NCBI GenBank assembly: GCA_959347315.1
Contig: OY365808.1
Location: 582,975-646,974 of the forward strand
Source of the DNA: Bimastos eiseni
Lineage: Eukaryota; Annelida; Clitellata; Crassiclitellata; Lumbricidae
DNA length: 64,000 bases
Direction: 5' to 3'
Positions within the stretch are counted from its first letter, which is position 1; every line of letters starts with the position of its first letter. The translations under genes and the position numbers were made by a program. Positions 37,901-49,569 of this stretch are shown in pieces. The notes below the pieces were generated by a model. That model searched no databases. It was given only the letters and a program-made list of their open reading frames with translations, and had not been told where the DNA came from.

Positions 37901-40900
37901 CAGAGACAGAGTGAGAAAGACAGACAGAAACAGAGTGAGAAAGACAGACAGAGACAGAGTGAGCAAGACAGACAGAGACAGACAGAGAAAGACAGAGTGA
38001 GAAAGACAGACAGAGACAGAGTGAGCAAGACAGACAGAGAAAGAGTGAGCAAGACAGACAGAGACAGAGTGAGAAAGACAGACAGAGAAAGAGTGATCAA
38101 GACAGACAGAGACAGAGAAAGACTGACAGAGACAGAGTGAGAAAGACAGACAGAGACAGAGTGAGCAAGACAGACAGAGAAAGTGTGACCAAGACAGACA
38201 GAGAAAGAGTGAGCAAGACAGACAGAGACAGACAGAGAAAGACAGACAGAGAAAGAGTGAGCAAGACAGACAGAGAAAGACAGACAGAGAAAGAGTGAGA
38301 AGGACAGACAGAGAAAGAGTGAGCAAGACAGACAGAGACAGACAGAGAAAGACAGACAGAGACAGAGTGAGAAAGACAGACAGAGACAGAGTGAGAAAGA
38401 CAGACAGAGAAAGAGTGAGAAAGACAGACAGAGTGAGAAAGACAGACAGAGACAGAGTGAGAAAGACAGACAGAGAAAGAGTGAGAAAGACAGACAGAGA
38501 AAGAGTGAGAAAGACAGACAGAGAGAGAGTGAGAAAGACAGACAGAGAAAGAGTGAGAAAGACAGACAGAGACAGAGTGAGAAAGACAGACAGAGACAGA
38601 GTGAGAAAGACAGACAGAGACAGAGTGAGAAAGACAGACAGAGACAGAGTGAGCAAGACAGACAGAGACAGAGTGAGAAAGACAGACAGAGACAGAGTGA
38701 GAAAGACAGACAGAGAAAGAGTGAGAAAGACAGACAGAGACAGAGTGAGCAAGACAGACAGAGACAGACAGAGAAAGACAGAGTGAGAAAGACAGACAGA
38801 GACAGAGTGAGAAAGACAGACAGAGACAGAGTGAGAAAGACAGACAGAGAAAGAGTGAGAAAGACAGACAGAGACAGAGTGAGAAAGACAGACAGAGACA
38901 GAGTGAGAAAGACAGACAGAGACAGAGAGAGAAAGACAGACAGAAACAGAGTGAGAAAGACAGACAGAGACAGAGTGAGAAAGACAGACAGAGACAGAGT
39001 GAGAAAGACAGACAGAGAAAGAGTGAGAAAGACAGACAGAGACAGAGTGAGAAAGACAGACAGAGACAGAGTGAGAAAGACAGACAGAGACAGAGAGAGA
39101 AAGACAGACAGAGAAAGAGTGAGAAAGACAGACAGAGACAGAGTGAGAAAGACAGACAGAGACAGAGTGAGAAAGACAGACAGAAACAGAGTGAGAAAGA
39201 CAGACAGAGACAGAGTGAGCAAGACAGACAGAGACAGACAGAGAAAGACAGAGTGAGAAAGACAGACAGAGACAGAGTGAGCAAGACAGACAGAGAAAGA
39301 GTGAGCAAGACAGACAGAGACAGAGTGAGAAAGACAGACAGAGAAAGAGTGATCAAGACAGACAGAGACAGAGAAAGACTGACAGAGACAGAGTGAGAAA
39401 GACAGACAGAGACAGAGTGAGCAAGACAGACAGAGAAAGTGTGACCAAGACAGACAGAGAAAGAGTGAGCAAGACAGACAGAGACAGACAGAGAAAGACA
39501 GACAGAGAAAGAGTGAGCAAGACAGACAGAGAAAGACAGACAGAGAAAGAGTGAGAAGGACAGACAGAGAAAGAGTGAGCAAGACAGACAGAGACAGACA
39601 GAGAAAGACAGACAGAGACAGAGTGAGAAAGACAGACAGAGACAGAGTGAGAAAGACAGACAGAGAAAGAGTGAGAAAGACAGACAGAGTGAGAAAGACA
39701 GACAGAGACAGAGTGAGAAAGACAGACAGAGAAAGAGTGAGAAAGACAGACAGAGAAAGAGTGAGAAAGACAGACAGAGAGAGAGTGAGAAAGACAGACA
39801 GAGACAGAGTGAGCAAGACAGACAGAGACAGAGTGAGAAAGACAGACAGAGAGAGAGTGAGAAAGACAGACAGAGAAAGAGTGAGAAAGACAGACCGAGA
39901 CAGAGTGAGAAAGACAGACAGAGACAGAGTGAGAAAGACAGACAGAGAAAGAGTGAGCAAGACAGACAGAGAAAGAGTGAGAAAGACAGACAGAGACAGA
40001 GTGAGAAAGACAGACAGAGAAAGAGTGAGAAAGACAGACAGAGAAAGAGTGAGAAAGACAGACAGAGACAGAGTCAGAAAGACAGACAGAGACAGAGTGA
40101 GAAAGAGAGACAGAGACAGAGTGAGAAAGAGTGAGAAAGACAGACAGAGAAAGAGTGAGCAAGACAGACAGAGACAGACAGAGAAAGACAGACAGAGAAA
40201 GAGTGAGCAAGACAGACAGAGACAGACAGAGAAAGACGGACAGAGACAGAGTGAGAAAGACAGACAGAGAAAGTGTGAGCAAGACAGACAGAGACAGACA
40301 GAGAAAGACAGACAGAGAAAGAGTGAGCAAGACAGACAGAGAAAGACGGACAGAGACAGAGTGAGAAAGACAGACAGAGACAGAGTGAGAAAGACAGACA
40401 GAGAAAGAGTGAGCAAGACAGACAGAGACAGAGTGAGAAAGACAGACAGAGAAAGAGTGAGCAAGACAGACAGAGACAGAGAAAGACAGACAGAGAAAGA
40501 GTGAGCAAGACAGACAGAGACAGACAGAGAAAGATAGACAGAGAAAGAGTGAGCAAGACAGACAGAGAAAGACAGACAGAGAAAGAGTGAGAAAGACAGA
40601 GAGAGACAGACAGAGAAAGAGTGAGAAAGACAGACAGAGACAGACAGAGAAAGAGTGAGAAAGATTGAGACCGACAGAGAAAGACAGACAGAGAAAGACT
40701 GACAGAGAAAGAGTGAGCAAGACAGACAGAGAAAGAGTGAGCCAGACAGACAGAGAAAGACAGACAGAGAAAGATTGAGAAAGACAGACAGAGAAAGAGT
40801 TATTTGTTTGATAATGTTGTTTGGTTGTCTGTGTTTGTGTTATGTACATAGCAAGTGATGAAGTTTGCTGAGATGACGCAGGAGGTGCAGGTCGCTCGGC

Positions 40901-41002
40901 CGATGGGAGCGTACTTTGACGTTGGCCTAACCCCCGGAAGAAGAAGGATTCATCAACATTACAAGGAGGCACTTGCCACTCTACCTAACACCGGTTAGTT
41001 TC

Positions 41003-41050
<48 letters not shown>

Positions 41051-44000
41051 TTTAAATATGTGTGTGTGACTGATACTGTGTATGTAATATTTATCTCTTG
41101 CACACAATATTTTGTAGTGTGCAGAATGCAGTGTCCCCGAAAATACACAAACACTCTAGGATTAAGAGATTTTTTTCAGACCTTTCTGAGAGCGTCTGCA
41201 AAATGATATCTTTTATTTCATTTTTTTTAACTTTTTGTCAGTTAAAAACTATCTGAGTAATATAATTATATCACATGCATAATTCCAAGAGACATGGTTT
41301 TTAAAATCTTTTAATATCAATTTTGGTACAAATACTTGAAAATGTTGGCCATCACGGCTCTAAGCAATCCGCTGCCATATTTTTTAATCTCTGTCTGTAT
41401 CTCTCATTCCCTCTGTGTCTCTCTGCCTGTCTCTCTAATTCCCTTTGTCTCTCTCTGTCACTAATTCCTTCTGTATTTCTATCTCTGTCTCTAATTCCCT
41501 CTTAGTCTCTCTGTCTCTAATTCCCTCTTTCTCTCTCTCTCTGTCTCTAGTTTCCTCTTTCTCTCTCTCTCTGTTTCTAATTCCCTCTGTGTTTCTAATG
41601 CCCTCTGTGTTTCTAATTCCCTCTGTGTTTCTAATTCCCTCTGTGTTTCTAATTCCCTCTGTGTTTCTAATTCCCTCTGTGTTTCTAATTCCCTCTGTGT
41701 TTCTAATTCCCTCTGTGTTTCTAATTCCCTCTGTGTTTCTAATTCCCTTTGTGTTTCTAATTCCCTTTGTGTCTCTCACTGTCTATGTCTGTCTTTCTGT
41801 CAATCCTTGTGATCTTATAACAGTTAATTATGACGAAAAATATGCCATATGTGTTAACTGAAGAGCTGTGTTTTATAACAGAAGCGACTGACATTCAGTT
41901 GGCGGAGTTTCGCGCTTACTCGATGGGTCCTCCATTTCCTACTCTCATGGTACGTTTGGTGTGTGTTTGTCTTTTATCTAAAACTTTTGACAAGCTGCAT
42001 TGCTTTTTCAATCACTTGTAGTAAATTTTCATCATTAAATTGTTTTAGAAAGATTTTGGATGGTTCAAAGCATGTTATGTTCTGTGTGATAAGTTGACTC
42101 TGTTTGTTTCAAGGAGATGGAAAACAACGGCAGTTTTGATGGATATTCAGTCTGGATTTATTTGTCTGGATATCTAATGTTGTGATTAATATCTTCTAGA
42201 AGAATGAAAATAGTATATTGAGGACTACTTATTTTTGTTATTTCTTGAATATCTGATATTGTTGTCAGGATTATTTTGTTGTAGTTATTCTATTGTATAA
42301 AAAACCTTTCAGCCCAGTTTCACCTGAAATTGAATTTTGAACTCAGCGAGCTTGCTGTTTTGGCCCTGACATTCGCCCCGTCTCGAGTGTTCCATCTCCG
42401 AGTGAGGCCGTTGCAGTATAACTAACACTTCTGATTTGCATATTAAAACTGACAGCCTTCAGATTATATAAATGGCAGTTATTATTATATCGCATGTCAG
42501 CGAATTGTGCAAATATCTTAATTTAAAGTATATCGTTTGCTGAAAATAGTCATGTTGACATAGAAATTCGGAGTAGATTGTTTGGTAATCATTTTCATTT
42601 CGTCAGAGCATTCCATTGGTGAGCCTTTCCTTTGACCAAAGGAACAAATTTTCGCTCTGTAGTTTAGATGATATGATTATTATCTGACTTTGTATGTAAA
42701 TGATTTTCTTGGATTTCCTGTCTGTGTCTTTAGTTAACAGACCCTAGCGACGATCGAACTCTGATGATTTTGGCAACATTTCTCAAAGAGAGAGAGACAC
42801 GTCGAAATGCGCTTCTGGGTGACCTCGAGAAAAGGGGTGAGCATTCGTCAATCCCCGTACTTTAGGGTTATGGATCTGGCTGCAGTGAATTCCAACTAGG
42901 CTTATGTTTCAAATGCATAATATGGATGCTGCAGTGAATTGTCTTAAATTCTTTTGGAACACAACTTTGCAAGGTTTCAAGGTATTTACTGGATTCAATT
43001 ACAATGTCATGCACATTGTAATTGTAGTCATGACAATTTCAAAAGCTACTTCAGCAAAGGTCTTATACACTCACCTTGCTGTCAACAGTGTTTTTGCCTT
43101 TGTTTTCAGAGCAAAAATTTCGTCAGCGATTGTTGGAAGTCGAGTCTGAAAACAACGACCTTCGTAGTCGTCTCTTGGATGTCGACTCTCAGTTGGCTGC
43201 AAAGGACTTGGATTTGACGAAGGCTCAGAAGCGCCTGCGAAGTCTTGAGAAATCGAATGAAAGTCTTCAATACCGAACATCCAACTATGAACAGGAGCGT
43301 CGGGATCTGGAACGAGAGGTCGCAATTATTCTGGTTTTCTTTTGACTAACATTTCTAAAGACCAAAATTTTGGCTTCAGATTAACGATTGAAAACTTCTG
43401 TACCCCATTGAAGTTCATTGTAATGTAATGTAATTGAGAATTTATATAGCGCCTCTCACGGAACTAGCTATTCAGAGGCGCTCTATATGTATAATTTTAC
43501 GTTGAGTACGTTGTTTGACAGACAGAAAATTTGTGAGTATCATTGGTGCATTACCTAATGACTTTGGGGAATGAAACTAAAATTTTCTCTACCTGTCTAT
43601 GACCTAATAACTTTGCCCAATACTCCAAATAAAGCGCAGTAGTCATCGGGTAGATATTGTTCCCTCCTGCTATTGCTGTTAGATGAATCCAATTGAAATC
43701 AATAGGGAATTGGTTTTGACTGAGCTGAGGTCTGCTCTTTTGCTATCTTTTATCTTGCCTCAATCATGGCCAAAATGTTTCAATCGAGTCAAATGTTTTG
43801 CTGACAGATTGGTGAGAGAGAGTGGAAGATTCTGCAAGAGAAGATGGACAAGGATCGCCTGCGACAGGATTACAAGGCAAAACTTGTTCTTACGGAACAA
43901 CATTTCAACCAACGAATGGTCTGTGACATTCCCCTCTTCATTTTGCTTTGTGCTAATCCGATATCATTAGAGAAACATTTTTAACACTCACTTCCTATTG

Positions 44001-44077
44001 GCTTTTAGAGGTCCTATGTCCAGTCACTTGTTTATATATATATATATATATGCTGTATATATATGTATGTATATATG

Positions 44078-44108
<31 letters not shown>

Positions 44109-47100
44109 GCTGTATATATATGCTATATATATATATATATATATAGCTCTGGCATTCAAGAGAGATGTCAAAAGTGTCAGATTATAAATTTTTATCTTTG
44201 ATGGAAAGTACTGGGTTTCGTCTGAGTAGCTAGCGTAGGGGAGGAGTTGATCTTTATCCTTGGAGGCAGCCAACGGTTTAAAGTGTTGCACCTTCATATT
44301 TCTTATTTCTCATCCTTTGTCGTCTCACTTCTGGCTATGACAACGTACAGTCAATATAGTAATTATAGCTGAGGTGGGGTTCAATTCCCACCAGGCGTCA
44401 ATTGTTTCATGAATTCTGATACACCTGTTCCCTCTAGCCAACCCCCACACTGAGCAGCACAATCCCTGCATTATGCCTAGTGTACTTCACACTTCGTCTG
44501 CTCTTATGCGATATGTTAAATGTGTGTTACGTGTTTTGTGTCTTCTAGGAACAGACGACTCGTAAACTGAAGCAGGAGAACTTTGCTCAGCTGAACGCAA
44601 AGCAGCAGAAGCTGGACCTCCTGCGAAACATCATCAACCAGGACAGCGATGCATCCAGCACTCCGATGCATAGACTTCGTGCCACTCCTGCTCCGGTCAA
44701 GTACGGATCTTCCAGGATCTATCCCGCTCAGTCGGAACCAGATTTGTCCTCTGTCGCCGACTCCAACAAAATGCCGCCACCTACTCCTAAGTTTGTTCCA
44801 CGTGCTGCAGCTCCTGTTCAGTCGGCAAGGACCGTGGGGGCCGTACCTCGCACCGGCCGGGCAAGATCTCCACCCCCTGTTAAACCGGTAATTTTTACTG
44901 TCTTTGTCATGGAGAGTGATTTGGAATGGAAGGGGTTCGACTCTCAGCTTAGTAGGAATTTATATCACTGACGGTAATAACTTGGTTTAATTGGATGCAA
45001 CATTTCATTGATTGTTTGTTGATTTATATATTGATTTATTTTTTAAAGTATTAATTTTTTTATATGATGATTAGAATCTTTAATTAAATAATGTGAGAGA
45101 TGAATTGATTGCTAGGGTTATAATGTTGGGCAGAATTTGGAACCTTGTGATTATTCTACAATCTGATCATTTTATCAATATTAATTTATCATTTTGTTAT
45201 TGTTAATGTTTTCATTATATCGCACTGTGTTATAACAAGATCATGTTGTGAGGAGATCTCTTTCTGTAGTGATAGTGATTTTCGGATACCTTGTGATATG
45301 TCAAAGATCCAACATATATTGAATATCCTCAATGACAGTTCTTCTTTCCTTTTCTATAGGTCTGCTTAGTTAAAATCCAATTGATAGATTGTCAATTGGT
45401 TTATCTGTTGTAAGAGACGAAAGACTTGATTTGCGTCTTTTCACTTTTAGAAGCCTGTAATAAACGCAAAATTCCACCGTCGATCAAAGTCTACATCGGA
45501 CGATGTCTGGCTCGATCATCGTCCGCAGGGAACGATCGAAATTGGTGAGTCTTTGATTGAAAAAGAGCAGAATTTGTCTTAAGTTACTCGTGAGAAACCA
45601 AAGCCATTATTTTCAAGATCATATGCAACATGGGTGCTTAGGGTAATGAGTTGTTGTAAGTAATAATTCTTTTTTGCACATAGCGGTTGTTAGGTCAGAC
45701 ATGTGATTGGAATACTGCAGCCACATTGGTTGAATGTAGGGCATAACCGGAAATCACCTCGGACATTCGCCTCGGCCGAATATTGGACTATTTGGAAGTA
45801 TTCGTATCGGCAAATATTACCCCCGCAAATAGCTAAAAATAATTTTTTTGATAAAGTAATTTTTTCATAAAATAATATTTTTTCATCAAATAAATTTAGG
45901 GCTAACGACGGACTTAGTTGTAGGTTATTGATTAATTAAACAGGAACTTTATATTCCATTGAATTTTCTTTAAAATAATGATGTTAATTAATATATTTTA
46001 ATTTCTTTTGGTTGCATTCCCCAGGTGGCAACCAAATCAGTAATTTTCCCAATTTAATTGGTTCCATCCACTTTCCGGTAAACATCAAAGTAAGACGTTG
46101 CTGATAACTTCATATTTCAAATTTCATAACTAGGTTTTACATTTTTCCACAAAAAAGTTATTAAATAATAATATTGTTATAGCCTACAGTGCGATGATAC
46201 ACTATGTGAAGGAGATAATGGAGATTGCTATAGACTCTGCATTTACTATAGTTAGTTCTCCGTAGTTGTGCGCCTGGCAGGTTAACTATGCTTTGCCTAC
46301 GGATGGTATTCGCTTCTCGAGTCGCTGGCCAGATTTACCGCTACTATTCGGTTCGTACCTGGATCCGGCAAATAGTGCATCCAAATACTCGAATTCGGTA
46401 CCTGGTGGAAATTGTCTACTCGGTTATGCCCTAGTTGAAAGCTTGACACATGACTGCTTCATTTAAATATTTCTGGCAACAGACTCGGTTACTTTGTCAA
46501 AAAACTGTTTAAGTGAATTCGCTAAAAAGGAATAATTATAATATTCCTTAAAAATACTTTGGAGTTTGGATGATGTTACATGGATTGTGAGGAGAGTGTT
46601 GTGGTAGTTGTAACAGTATAAACAAACTTAACCTATCGAATGTCAAGTCAGAGTATGTTTTGTCTACTATTATAAAAAAAATTTGTTCCATCAATACCAA
46701 CAAAATTCTTGGCTGCAACTTTCCAAAAATTTTGCTGCTGCACCTGGAAACTACAACAGCCTGACAATCAAATAACAGTCAGTTTTAGTAAATGATAGCT
46801 CCTTTTAACAAGAATGTCATGAATACTATCATAATAGACCAAAATCTCAGTACTTGGATTTTTTACCTATCAGCCTCATTCTGTAAATCGCTTTATGACA
46901 AAAATCCATATTTTACAACTGTTGTATGTTTAACATTACCATATCCCAACTTGAATTCACCTTCACAATGTCGCCTCATCCGAGTGTAACATCCATAAAA
47001 CATGTGCAGAGATGGTAAATTCCTGATGTTTACTCTTACATAAGATGGTGATGATGATGATCATCATCTTTGGAATTGCACTTATCCTTTTGGCAAGTAA

Positions 47101-49569
47101 TGGCGGAATTGTTTCTCGTGGTTGTCTAACTCTGTTTATTTGCAGAAATTTGAAGAGTAGTGTTCTTAAAGTTTTAACCTTTTGATAAACATGGTTGTGT
47201 TAAGTATTTTTAATACTGTTCTCAGTTTTGTTTTTCTTATGAAGTTCTTTCTTTGTGAGCAGCAGTTTACATACATTATTGCTAGTAGTTGTAATAACAT
47301 CTTTCAACTTGTTTATCTTATGTTTTCACTGCTGGATAATGTTGTGATATTTTGACAGTTTCATGGATGAATGAATGTGATAGTTTTATTGTCTGTATGC
47401 ATGATGTCATTTAGTGAGGATTGAATTTTCGTATGAATTTCATCAGGTTTGAATCTATTTTGAATCTTGCTAAGTCCTTGAGGACTTGCTCAGGTCTGCC
47501 TATGAATTGAACCAGAGACCCTCCTTGATTTGCGTGCGGTTTGAGAAAGTTTTTCCTCTGTGCTGTTTTCGATTGAGGTTTTTTCTACAAATTAACCTTT
47601 AGATCCATGTCTCAATTCTGATCGGATGATTTCTACTGCGATGTTTTTGAAATGAACAATGTTTCATTCATTCAATGGCAGCTCTCACTCACGCTATGGT
47701 TGTTCACTAATTTATTTTCATCCATTGAAGAAGATCAATGTCTTTATAAAAGTGAAACCCAAGAGACAACCATTTCTTCAAACTTACAGAATGATTCAAA
47801 TTCTGTCTGTTGTGCATTGAAGGAACGCTGATGCAGCCAAAGATGAAGAAACGGAAGTCGGTTACTACGCTCAATGAGAAGGACACGAGGGATGCCAATA
47901 AGTACGTCCTCACCCATCAAGATCTGGATTCTGATGGTGGCCTCGCCACAAAGCTTGTCAAGGTAAAATCTTCCACATTGACTAATAATGGTTCACTTCG
48001 ATCAAGGTTTTAACTCTTTAGAATGTGGTCTTCTGCAAATCATGGACATCTCTTTTCAGCATGTGTGACCCATACCTTTCTTAACTTACAGAAGAATTGT
48101 CACTAATTTTGATAATTATTATTTTTATTATGTTGATCTCATTATAGGTACAAATGGTAATTAAATCTGAACCTGATCCATGATGGAATTTTGAGTGGAT
48201 GACTTGCTCAGGGAATCGAACCCCACTATCCACATTACAAGCAAATCCCTCTAATCAAATAATTATTTAACAGTGACAATTCTTCTGTAAGTTAAGAAAG
48301 GTCACACCTGCTGAAAAGAGATATTCATTAATAATAATAATAATATAAAAATAATTGTGACAATTATTGAATGCTATGTACTGACTTAATCTAATTAAAC
48401 CAGAGTTGATCAATTTGCTGCTTCTTAGTGTGAAAAAAAAACACAAATAAATGAAGACTTTAAGTTGGTTTGTAATAGATTCAAACTCTACGGTCTACAA
48501 GTGTATATTGTGCAGACTCTCATGTTAAAACCGTATAAATAATTGGTTACGTCATTGCTTAATCTGTTTCATAAAATGGAGAATGATTCAATGATTTAAA
48601 CAGAAATTCTTTTGATTGGCCACTTGACAAAAATAATTATAAAAAATACAAATATCTTTTAACGCCAATGAATGATGTGATTGTTTCTGAATTCTTTCAT
48701 CAGGGTGATATTCTGACGACCCCAGGCGGAGGAACGGCCGTCATCTTTAACGATGTTGAAGTCATCACAAAAAAGTCTCCTGGAGACAGGTAAATAATTA
48801 CGTTTTCTTGATTTTCTTTGGCCTGTGATATAATCTCCTAACTGAAAAACAAGCCGTTATGAGGTGAATATTTTCCTTAAAATCAGTCCATAGGGAGACA
48901 AGAGACAGTAGATAAGCAATGGTGGACTCTGTGGGCAGTTCCTTAAGTAGAAACAGGTGGCGCCAGTATGCACATAGGTCTAAGAAATTTTTTATATTTG
49001 CCATGCGTTGTTTTCTTTATTTATGTTCCGATCGATGGCTGGCATTAAGAATTATAATTATGGATAAATACATAAATTTTATAATCTGGCTAACTTTTAG
49101 ATTATTTTTGCGTGAAGAACGTACAGCACAGCAACCGATCAAGCACACAATTTTACCTCGGGTAGCTTACCCACATTTGATACTTGCGCCATCTATTTCA
49201 CATAGTCCCCCATTTGAATAAAGTTTGTCCTAGATTAATAATGAAATAATAAAATTTACCGAGCAGTGATATTGTACGTGAAGGACTTGTCCCTACACAG
49301 TAATCCGTCAGACGAGGATCGAACCCGTACTCCCCGTGATACAGGCCGATCGCTCTAACCGATCGGCCACACATTATGGGACATTTAAGGACATACAATG
49401 ATTATTTTGTGTTCTGTTATTCGGTGCTAGGAAACGTCATTCTCCTTCTGCTCGACCAGAAGACTTTGATGGTGAATGGACTGATACAGAGACGCGTTGT
49501 AACATTGCACTTGAAGGACACGGCCACCCCAAGTACGACTTCTTTTTACGTTGGAGTTTAAGACTTTAA
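25929..49569 (+). CDS. KIF23: Kinesin-like protein KIF23 / MKLP1 (centralspindlin motor)
   Basis: Twenty-three exons: 25929-25942, 26997-27063, 28513-28605, 29192-29239, 29721-29826, 30042-30178, 30864-30988, 31819-31986, 32648-32760, 33175-33296, 33830-33932, 34447-34526, 35091-35210, 40852-40993, 41882-41949, 42734-42836, 43110-43318, 43808-43918, 44549-44887, 45451-45544, 47823-47962, 48704-48789 and 49431-49569. All are GT-AG with consistent phases, giving 908 aa (human long isoform about 960). The motor has P-loop GVTNSGKT (116-123), switch I NTESSRSH (303-310) and switch II DLAGSE (345-350). The long MKLP1-specific insertion (156-250) and [17 protein letters not shown] are present. A coiled coil spans about 510-690. 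The tail carries RRSKS (14-3-3/Aurora B type), [11 protein letters not shown] and EWTDTETRC. With CYK4/MgcRacGAP it bundles midzone microtubules for cytokinesis. Exon 1 (MMKPQ) is the least certain. Confidence 0.95.
26219..26248. promoter_or_regulatory. Two NRF1-like palindromes
   Basis: GTGCGCATGCGC and CTGCGCATGCGT lie 18 bp apart and match the NRF1/alpha-Pal palindrome GCGCATGCGC. The second runs straight into GTGAGT, a consensus donor. In my model they fall in KIF23 intron 1, so they may mark an alternative promoter or 5' exon. Confidence 0.45.
27322..28085. mobile_element. hAT-derived element with perfect 8-bp target duplication, KIF23 intron 2
   Basis: The left end TAAAGCTGTACC and the right end GGTACAGCTCTA are inverted repeats. 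GTATCTGC flanks both sides exactly (27314-27321 and 28086-28093). Subterminal sequence is full of ATCGGC/GCCGAT. A plus-strand frame inside (about 27870-27945) reads [19 protein letters not shown], which may be a decayed form of the hAT C-terminal motif (PSERVFSTAG-like). The 764-bp element is non-autonomous. Confidence 0.85.
28265..28325 (-). repeat. Dispersed repeat (AATAACTTG type)
   Basis: The reverse complement reads GACAGTTAAATTCGACTCCT then GCAATAACTTGTCATCATTC. It matches 31488-31535 (plus) and, less well, 12835-12870 (plus). The family is unidentified. Confidence 0.5.
29016..29139. repeat. Perfect inverted repeat, 53-bp arms, 18-nt loop
   Basis: The left arm 29016-29068 and right arm 29087-29139 are exact reverse complements. 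The left arm starts CAATGTCTTGATTAAAGTGT and ends TGTGGTCGTT; the loop is CTGTGACTGATTCTATGA. It lies in KIF23 intron 3, 52 bp before exon 4. The absence of any mismatch means it arose recently, is gene-converted or is selected. Confidence 0.97.
31076..31345. repeat. Possible SINE-like dispersed repeat
   Basis: It contains CATTTATATAGAGG and ACATAGCGCCACTCGAAG. Similar TTTATATAGCGCCTCT and AGAGGCGCTCTA(C/T)A pieces occur at 43440-43490 and about 17245-17260, and TTTATGTAGCACCTTTTA at about 32190-32207. Boundaries are unclear. Confidence 0.35.
33530..33745 (+). mobile_element. Decayed LINE 3' end, KIF23 intron 10
   Basis: [16 protein letters not shown] precedes a stop codon, resembling the frame at 22855-22910. 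The nucleotides from TCTCAGTGGCTGGCCTGTCG to ATTTTATACTCGCC align block by block with 34900-34990, so both are ends of the same retrotransposon family. Confidence 0.55.
33994..34048. repeat. (TATG)n microsatellite
   Basis: Repeats of ATGT/TATG with one interruption in KIF23 intron 11. Confidence 0.95.
34840..35060 (+). mobile_element. Decayed LINE 3' end, KIF23 intron 12
   Basis: CTCTTAGTGGTTTGTCCCTT through CTCTTTTTATACTCATCC aligns with 33605-33705, and the downstream AAGATGCTTTTCAACTGTGC continues the family 3' end. It ends just before exon 13 (35091). Confidence 0.5.
35297..40798. repeat. Satellite array of 24-bp units with 1,256-bp higher-order period
   Basis: The basic unit is GTGAGAAAGACAGACAGAGA plus CAGA (24 bp), with GAAAGA, GAAACA, GAGAGA and GAGCAAGA variants. 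Marker variants recur at fixed intervals: the string GTGATCAAGACAG with GAAAGACTGACAG has its TCAAG at 36841, 38097 and 39353, exactly 1,256 bp apart twice. Sub-blocks between markers differ by 24 or 48 bp, meaning unit gain or loss. The plus strand is almost free of T and the unit is a multiple of three, so both strands stay open for hundreds of codons (LSLSVFLT or RDRVRKTD repeats). These are not genes. The array fills KIF23 intron 13 between exons 13 and 14. Confidence 0.96.
41003..41050. repeat. (TA)n microsatellite
   Basis: ATATAT run immediately after the exon 14 donor of KIF23. Similar TA runs occur at about 4234-4263, 44034-44145, 53234-53275, 53709-53745 and 55844-55870. Confidence 0.95.
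41386..41780. repeat. 18-bp tandem repeat and CTCT-rich tract
   Basis: About eleven copies of CTAATTCCCTCTGTGTTT occupy 41576-41780, preceded by a degenerate TCTCTCTGTCTCTAATTCCC region. It lies in KIF23 intron 14. It gives rise to a spurious repeat frame on each strand. Confidence 0.93.
45737..46433. mobile_element. hAT-like non-autonomous element, KIF23 intron 20
   Basis: The left end TAGGGCATAACCG and right end CGGTTATGCCCTA are perfect 13-bp inverted repeats. The flanking 8-mers GTTGAATG (45729-45736) and GTTGAAAG (46434-46441) match at 7 of 8 positions. Subterminal CGGCCGAATATT and TATTCG motifs recur. The 697-bp element has no transposase frame. Confidence 0.85.
47470..47570 (-). repeat. 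tRNA-derived SINE remnant
   Basis: The minus strand has CTGGTTCAATTCATAGGCAG (B-box-like) followed by ACCTGAGCAAGTCCT, the same tail motif as 12376-12495. Confidence 0.45.
48049..48326. repeat. Inverted repeat enclosing a tRNA-like SINE head
   Basis: The left arm (about 48049-48106) reads TCTCTTTTCAGCATGTGTGA then TTTCTTAACTTACAGAAGAA. The right arm (about 48268-48322) is its reverse complement with a few differences. Between them, on the minus strand, GTGGGGTTCGATTCCCTGAG and CAAGTCATCC resemble a B box plus the SINE tail motif. Located in KIF23 intron 21. Confidence 0.7.
49262..49376 (-). repeat. tRNA-derived SINE copy
   Basis: The minus strand starts GTGTGGCCGATCGGTTAGAG (A box) and has GGGTTCGATCCTCGTCTGAC (B box), then TACTGTGTAGGGACAAGTCC. 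It matches 12376-12495 and ends 54 bp before the last KIF23 exon. Confidence 0.7.

Noticed and set aside
35378..40972. Very long minus-strand ORFs (up to 1,207 codons) of [12 protein letters not shown] repeats and plus-strand RDRVRKTD repeats
   Set aside because: They come from a 24-bp satellite whose length is a multiple of three and which lacks stop codons. The array lies between two KIF23 exons that splice in frame, and no start, domain or gene border supports translation.
44344..44460. GGGTTCAATTCCCACC as a tRNA or SINE head
   Set aside because: Only a B-box-like string; no A box or family tail could be recognised.
49298..49375. Possible functional tRNA gene on the minus strand
   Set aside because: A and B boxes are present, but the acceptor and anticodon arms do not pair and the sequence continues into a SINE tail shared with another copy.
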